18,571 nt of DNA, taken from positions 1 through 18,571 of the forward strand of contig CAAEBS010000177.1 in NCBI GenBank assembly GCA_900754175.1, written 5' to 3'. Origin of the DNA: Clostridia bacterium. GTDB lineage: Bacteria; Bacillota; Clostridia; Oscillospirales; CAG-272. A program made the translations under genes and the position numbers. Numbering within the stretch: position 1 is the first letter of the stretch; each line of letters begins with the position of its first letter. Shown here piece after piece: positions 14,667-18,571 of the stretch. The notes beneath the pieces are model-generated. The model ran no database searches, had not been told where the DNA came from, and was given only the letters and a program-made list of their open reading frames with translations.

Positions 14667-14681
14667 AAGAGGATTTACCGT

Positions 14682-15542
14682 ATGAAAATCACAGAAATCA
14701 TAAGCGGCTCCCGCCCGAGCCTTTCCTTTGAAATCTTCCCGCCAAAGACTGGGGATAAATTTGAGGGCGTTATGCAGGCGTCAAAGGCGATTGCCGCTCT
14801 GAAACCCGACTATATGAGTGTGACTTACGGTGCGGGCGGCGGCACCTCGCAGTACACCGCCGCAATCTGCCGTTCCCTCAAGGACTTCGGCGTGACGCCC
14901 CTTGCGCACCTGACCTGCGTTTCCTCCGACCGGGAACGCATTGAAACCGAGCTGAGTTCGCTCCGGGAACTGGGGATTGAAAATATTCTTGCCCTCCGTG
15001 GCGATATTCCCGAGGGATTTGACCGCACGCAGAGCCACTATCGCCATGCCAGCGAGCTGGTAGCCGAGATCGCCTCTTTCGGCGGTTTCTGCATCGGCGG
15101 CGCCTGCTATCCGGAGGGACACCCCGAAAGCGCCAACAGCAACGCCGACATTGAGGGGCTTCGCCGCAAGGTAGAGGCAGGCTGTGAATTCCTGACGACC
15201 CAGATGTTTTTCGACAACAATATTCTCTACAATTTCCTGTATCGCCTGTACCGTGCAGGCATCCGGATACCGGTGGTGGCGGGCGTAATGCCTGTGACCA
15301 ACGCCTCCCAGATCAAGCGCCTGTGCAGCATCTCCTCCTCCGCTCTCCCCCAGCGTTTTATCCGCATCGTGGACCGCTACGGGGACGATCCGGCGGCGAT
15401 GAAGCAGGCGGGCATTGCCTTTGCCACCGAACAGATCATTGACCTGTACGCCAACGGCATCAACGCCGTGCACGTTTATTCCATGAACAAGCCCGAGGTT
15501 GCCGCCGCTATCAAAGCCAACCTGTCGGAGATTCTGAAATGA
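14682..15542 (+). CDS. metF: Methylenetetrahydrofolate reductase
   Basis: A 286-residue flavoenzyme that reduces 5,10-methylene-THF to 5-methyl-THF, the methyl donor for the MetH encoded two genes downstream. The TIM-barrel family motifs are SFEIFPPK (15-22; E17 matches the catalytic Glu28 of E. coli MetF), YGAGGGTS (49-56), and the LALRGD segment (its Asp corresponds to the flavin-contacting Asp120 of E. coli). The QMFFDN segment also matches the family. Length is close to E. coli MetF (296). The start at 14682 follows AAGAGGA with good spacing. An in-frame ATG at 14586 is rejected because it lies upstream of the predicted promoter. The stop codon overlaps the next start (ATGA, 15539-15542), so translation is coupled. 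Confidence 0.96.
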   Translation: MKITEIISGSRPSLSFEIFPPKTGDKFEGVMQASKAIAALKPDYMSVTYGAGGGTSQYTAAICRSLKDFGVTPLAHLTCVSSDRERIETELSSLRELGIENILALRGDIPEGFDRTQSHYRHASELVAEIASFGGFCIGGACYPEGHPESANSNADIEGLRRKVEAGCEFLTTQMFFDNNILYNFLYRLYRAGIRIPVVAGVMPVTNASQIKRLCSISSSALPQRFIRIVDRYGDDPAAMKQAGIAFATEQIIDLYANGINAVHVYSMNKPEVAAAIKANLSEILK

Positions 15543-16132
15543 ACCCGCAGGACCGCTTTTTCGCCGTAATTCCGGTCGAAAGCCTGAAAACCGACCCGTG
15601 GGAGGTTGCGGCTCGCCTGAAGGTCTCCCGGGATTTTTCGCTTGATGCGGTCGGTGAATGTGACGCCGAACTGCGCCGGGTCCTGGACTGCCGCTATTCG
15701 GCGGTGCGGGTGCCGGTTCTGCGCCCGGGGGAGGAACAGCTCGACCTCGGCTTCGGCAGTTTTCACAGCCACGACCTGACCCGAAACCTCACCGGCTGTG
15801 AGGAAGCCTTTCTCTTTGCCGTTACCGTGGGGCATGGCGCCGACCGGCTGATCCGCCGGCTTTCGGTCACCTCTCCCGCCCGGCATTTCATCACCGACGC
15901 ACTTGCCTCCGCCTATGCGGAAGCGGCGTGCGACGTCGCCGACCGGGCGCTCCGGCAGGGGCTTCGTTGCGCCACCCGGTTCAGCCCGGGCTACGGCGAC
16001 CTTCCGCTGACCGTTCAGCCCGGACTTTTACAGGCGGTCAACGCCGAACGCCTGCTGAATATCACACTGGGCGCCACCCTGCTGATGTCGCCCTCCAAAT
16101 CCATTACCGCTGTTATGGGGATTCAAGCATGA
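15539..16132 (+). CDS. Stand-alone MetH activation (AdoMet-binding reactivation) domain protein
   Basis: A 197-residue protein matching the C-terminal activation domain of cobalamin-dependent methionine synthase, here as a separate gene. R147-x-x-x-G151-Y152 in RFSPGYGD reproduces the RxxxGY AdoMet-binding motif of E. coli MetH (around Arg1134), and MSPSKSITAVMG (183-194) is the conserved domain end. Its job is presumably to bind AdoMet and a reductant so that oxidised cob(II)alamin on MetH is re-methylated. Separate activators paired with a short MetH are known in Thermotoga (TM0269) and many Clostridia. The gene sits between metF and metH with 4-base ATGA overlaps at both ends, implying tightly matched expression. 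The first ~80 residues are more variable and may help docking to MetH. Confidence 0.92.
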   Translation: MNPQDRFFAVIPVESLKTDPWEVAARLKVSRDFSLDAVGECDAELRRVLDCRYSAVRVPVLRPGEEQLDLGFGSFHSHDLTRNLTGCEEAFLFAVTVGHGADRLIRRLSVTSPARHFITDALASAYAEAACDVADRALRQGLRCATRFSPGYGDLPLTVQPGLLQAVNAERLLNITLGATLLMSPSKSITAVMGIQA

Positions 16133-18504
16133 AAAATATCAGAGAGGAAATCCGCAAAAAAAGACTGTATTTTGACGGGGGCTTCGGCACCCTGCTCCAG
16201 GCGATGGGGCTGCCTGCCGGCACGCCGCCGGAGATCTGGAATCTTACCGAGCCGGACAGGATCATATCAGTCCACCGCTCCTACGTGGAGGCGGGATGCA
16301 ATTTTCTGACCACCAACACCTTCGGCGTGAACTGCGCCAAATATCCGCAGGATTATGAAAAGATGATCTCCGCCGCCGTGAACTGCGCCAGAGTGGCGGC
16401 AGACGGCAAAGAGGACCGGTATATTGCTTTTGACATGGGTCCTACCGGGCGGATGCTGGAACCTTTGGGCGACCTGCCCTTTGAGGAGGCGGTCGCACTG
16501 TACGCCGCCAACGTGCGTGCGGCGGTTGCGGCGGGTGTGGACCTGATCCTGATCGAAACCATCAACGACAGCTACGAGGCAAAGGCGGCGGTTCTTGCTG
16601 CCAAGGAAAACTGCGATCTTCCGATATTCCTAACCTGCGCCTACGACCTGAGCGGAAAGCTGATGACCGGCGCCGACCCGCTTGCCATGATCGCCATGGC
16701 GGAGGGACTTCGGGTGGACGCCATCGGCATGAACTGCTCCTTCGGTCCTGACAAAATGCTGCCGCTTGCCGATATTTTCGTCGCCCATTCCTCGCTCCCC
16801 CTGATCGTCAATCCCAATGCCGGACTGCCGCAGGTGCGGGAGGGAGAAACGGTTTACGACATCGACGCCGATGCGTTTTCGGACTACATGGTAACGCTTG
16901 CGAAAAAAGGCTTTACGCTCCTCGGCGGCTGTTGCGGTACCACGCCGGAATATATTGCCGCCACGGTGAAAAAGACCACCGGGCTTCCCTTTTCCACGCC
17001 TGATTTCAAGGGTGAGACTCTTATTTCCTCCTACACCCACGCCGTTATGGTGGACCGGGAGCCGATACTGATCGGCGAGCGCATCAACCCCACCGGCAAG
17101 CCCAAGCTCAAGGCGGCTCTGCGGGAGGGCGACCTCAATTATATCCTGAACGAGGGAATCCGCCAGACCGAAGCGGGAACGCATATTCTGGACGTAAACG
17201 TAGGTCTGCCTGAGATCGACGAGGCGGAAACCATGTACCGTGCCGTCACCGGTCTGCAGGCGGTCACCGACACCCCGCTCCAGCTCGATTCGTCCGATCC
17301 CGCCGCCCTGGAGCGCTCCATGCGCATTTACAACGGAAAGCCCCTGATCAACTCGGTCAACGGAAAGTCCGAAAGCATGGACGCTATCTTCCCGCTCGTG
17401 CGCAAATACGGTGGTGCGGTCATCGCCCTGACGCTGGACGGCGAGGGGATCCCCGACCGTGCGGAGGACCGGGTGCGGATCGCCGAACGGATCATTGCCT
17501 GTGCGGCGGAATACGGGATCGACAAAAAGGACATCATCGTAGACCCCCTCTGCCTGACGGTATCCTCCGACCCACAAAGTGCCGTCACCACGCTGACCGC
17601 CGTCCGGCTCCTGCACGAGCGGGGCATCCGAACGTCCCTCGGCGTTTCCAACATTTCGTTCGGTCTGCCGGAACGGGAAAAGATCAACACCGCATTTTTC
17701 ACAATGGCATTGGAAGCGGGTCTGAACTGCGCCATTATGAACCCTTTCTCGACCGGAATGACCGACGCCTACTACGCCTACCGTGTTCTCCGGGGGCTTG
17801 ACACCTCCTGCACCGACTATATCGCCTATGCCGCCGCCCATTCGCAGACCGCCTCCCCCGCTCCGGCTGTCAGTGCCGGCGAAAGGGAAAGTCTGAAATA
17901 TGCGGTGATAAAGGGGCTGAAAGAGCCTGCCGTACAGGCGGCACAGCTTCTGTTGAAGACCGAGGCGCCGCTGGATGTCATCAATCTTCACATCGTCCCG
18001 GCGCTGAACGAGATCGGACTTGCGTTTGAGGAAAAGCGGGCGTTTCTGCCCCAGCTCCTGATGAGCGCCGAAGCGGCGTCCGCCGCCTTTGAAAAGATCA
18101 AGGAAGCCATGCCGGCAGGCGACGGCGAGCATAAAAACAGTGTGATTCTTGCTACGGTACGGGGAGACATTCACGATATCGGAAAAAATATCGTAAAGGT
18201 CCTGCTGGAAAGCTACGGCTTCCGGGTATACGACCTTGGGCGTGACGTGCCGCCGGAGGTCGTCTGTGAAAGCGTGCGCAAGACCGGTTGCCGTCTCGTG
18301 GGGCTGAGCGCCCTGATGACCACCACCGTGCCCGCCATGGCGGAGACCATTGCCCTGCTTCACGAAACCTACCCGGACGTAAAGGTTGTGGTGGGCGGCG
18401 CCGTTCTGAATCAGGAGTATGCCGACCAGATCCACGCCGACCGCTACTGTGCCGACGCCATGGACACCGTTCACTATGCGCAGGAGTATTATCGGCAGAG
18501 CTGA
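16129..18504 (+). CDS. metH: Cobalamin-dependent methionine synthase, short form lacking the activation domain
   Basis: A 791-residue enzyme that transfers the methyl of 5-methyl-THF through cobalamin to homocysteine. The homocysteine domain (about 1-290) has zinc ligands C203 (MNCSFG) and C268/C269 (GGCCGTTP). The pterin domain (about 305-560) opens with LIGERINPTGK (314-324). The helical cap (about 585-655) and the B12 domain (about 665-791) follow, with D680-x-H682-x-x-G685 (DIHDIG) giving His682 as the lower cobalt ligand. E. coli MetH has 1227 residues; the missing ~350 correspond to the activation domain, supplied by the preceding gene. The start ATG at 16129 overlaps that gene's stop as ATGA; only a weak GGGG ribosome-site-like run lies upstream, consistent with coupled translation. 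The reading frame continues upstream only as a shadow of the activator gene. Confidence 0.97.
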   Translation: MKNIREEIRKKRLYFDGGFGTLLQAMGLPAGTPPEIWNLTEPDRIISVHRSYVEAGCNFLTTNTFGVNCAKYPQDYEKMISAAVNCARVAADGKEDRYIAFDMGPTGRMLEPLGDLPFEEAVALYAANVRAAVAAGVDLILIETINDSYEAKAAVLAAKENCDLPIFLTCAYDLSGKLMTGADPLAMIAMAEGLRVDAIGMNCSFGPDKMLPLADIFVAHSSLPLIVNPNAGLPQVREGETVYDIDADAFSDYMVTLAKKGFTLLGGCCGTTPEYIAATVKKTTGLPFSTPDFKGETLISSYTHAVMVDREPILIGERINPTGKPKLKAALREGDLNYILNEGIRQTEAGTHILDVNVGLPEIDEAETMYRAVTGLQAVTDTPLQLDSSDPAALERSMRIYNGKPLINSVNGKSESMDAIFPLVRKYGGAVIALTLDGEGIPDRAEDRVRIAERIIACAAEYGIDKKDIIVDPLCLTVSSDPQSAVTTLTAVRLLHERGIRTSLGVSNISFGLPEREKINTAFFTMALEAGLNCAIMNPFSTGMTDAYYAYRVLRGLDTSCTDYIAYAAAHSQTASPAPAVSAGERESLKYAVIKGLKEPAVQAAQLLLKTEAPLDVINLHIVPALNEIGLAFEEKRAFLPQLLMSAEAASAAFEKIKEAMPAGDGEHKNSVILATVRGDIHDIGKNIVKVLLESYGFRVYDLGRDVPPEVVCESVRKTGCRLVGLSALMTTTVPAMAETIALLHETYPDVKVVVGGAVLNQEYADQIHADRYCADAMDTVHYAQEYYRQS

Positions 18505-18553
18505 AAAAGGTTTGCCGCCTTTTGAAAAAGGCAGATGAAATATTTTCAAAAAG
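18504..18553 (+). terminator. Overlapping hairpins after metH, possible terminator
   Basis: Three mutually exclusive inverted repeats follow the metH stop. They are AAAAGG/CCTTTT (within 18505-18523), GCCTTTT-ga-AAAAGGC (18517-18532), and CTTTTGAAAA (18519-18528) with TTTTCAAAAAG (18543-18553). None is followed by a clean run of Ts on the plus strand, so termination is suggested by position rather than by a classic signal. The window ends at 18571, so the next gene cannot be seen. Confidence 0.35.
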
Positions 18554-18571
18554 CACAGGGCTGGTTCATGC

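Noticed and set aside
14586..14681. Upstream in-frame ATG giving a 32-residue N-terminal extension of MetF
   Set aside because: It lies before a near-consensus promoter, lacks a ribosome site and encodes residues not typical of MetF; the ATG at 14682 has a good site.
14497..14681. SAM, T-box, THF or cobalamin riboswitch in the divergent region
   Set aside because: No conserved core sequences recognised, and the space after the predicted metF promoter is only about 34 bases.
16630..18549. 639-codon minus-strand ORF opposite metH
   Set aside because: His/Arg/Gly-rich antisense frame; metH on the other strand has all catalytic motifs.
1..18571. CRISPR array, transposon, prophage or toxin-antitoxin system
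   Set aside because: No regularly spaced identical repeats, transposase or integrase motifs, or small paired ORFs with such features were seen.

Overview
The window looks like a chromosomal segment from a moderately high-GC member of the class Clostridia, most likely a gut-type Oscillospirales or Christensenellales relative. The evidence is the strong AGGAGG-type ribosome binding sites, sigma-A-like promoters, a clostridial-style lipoprotein with 'ATC..DG..C..CG..GH' repeats, an MBOAT acyltransferase, a 'methionine gamma-lyase family' protein, several M42 peptidases, and a MetH lacking its C-terminal reactivation domain. The taxon is inferred from gene style; there is no rRNA in the window.

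Layout. Positions 1-254 are non-coding and hold a repeat-like sequence and a strong hairpin. Nine genes then run leftward on the minus strand. In transcription order these are a YifB/ComM-type AAA ATPase (14496-12949), three tandem M42 metallopeptidases (12926-11697, 11715-10600, 10597-9587), a PLP-dependent methionine gamma-lyase-like protein (9574-8303), an MBOAT O-acyltransferase (8229-6793), a cation diffusion facilitator with a manganese-type metal signature (6775-5615), adenylosuccinate lyase PurB (5570-4140), and a 1272-residue repeat-rich surface lipoprotein (4073-255). Gaps between them are -19 to 73 bases. The first five genes (-19 to 22 bases apart) are very likely one transcript. 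The later genes could be read-through or have their own weak promoters.

A 185-base divergent intergenic region (14497-14681) has a good sigma-A-type promoter facing each way. To its right, metF, a free-standing MetH activation-domain protein and metH form a three-gene operon in which both junctions are 4-base ATGA overlaps. Together they encode methyl transfer from methylene-THF through methyl-THF and cobalamin to homocysteine, plus repair of oxidised cobalamin. The promoter-to-start distance in front of metF is too short for a SAM, T-box or cobalamin riboswitch.

Most of the window is ordinary housekeeping. The least understood parts are the lipoprotein, with its Cys3His repeats, Ig-like repeats and visibly lower GC; the cluster of three diverged M42 peptidases; and the intergenic inverted repeats at 200-235 and after metH. 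I saw no tRNA, rRNA, CRISPR array, insertion sequence, phage gene or defence system.
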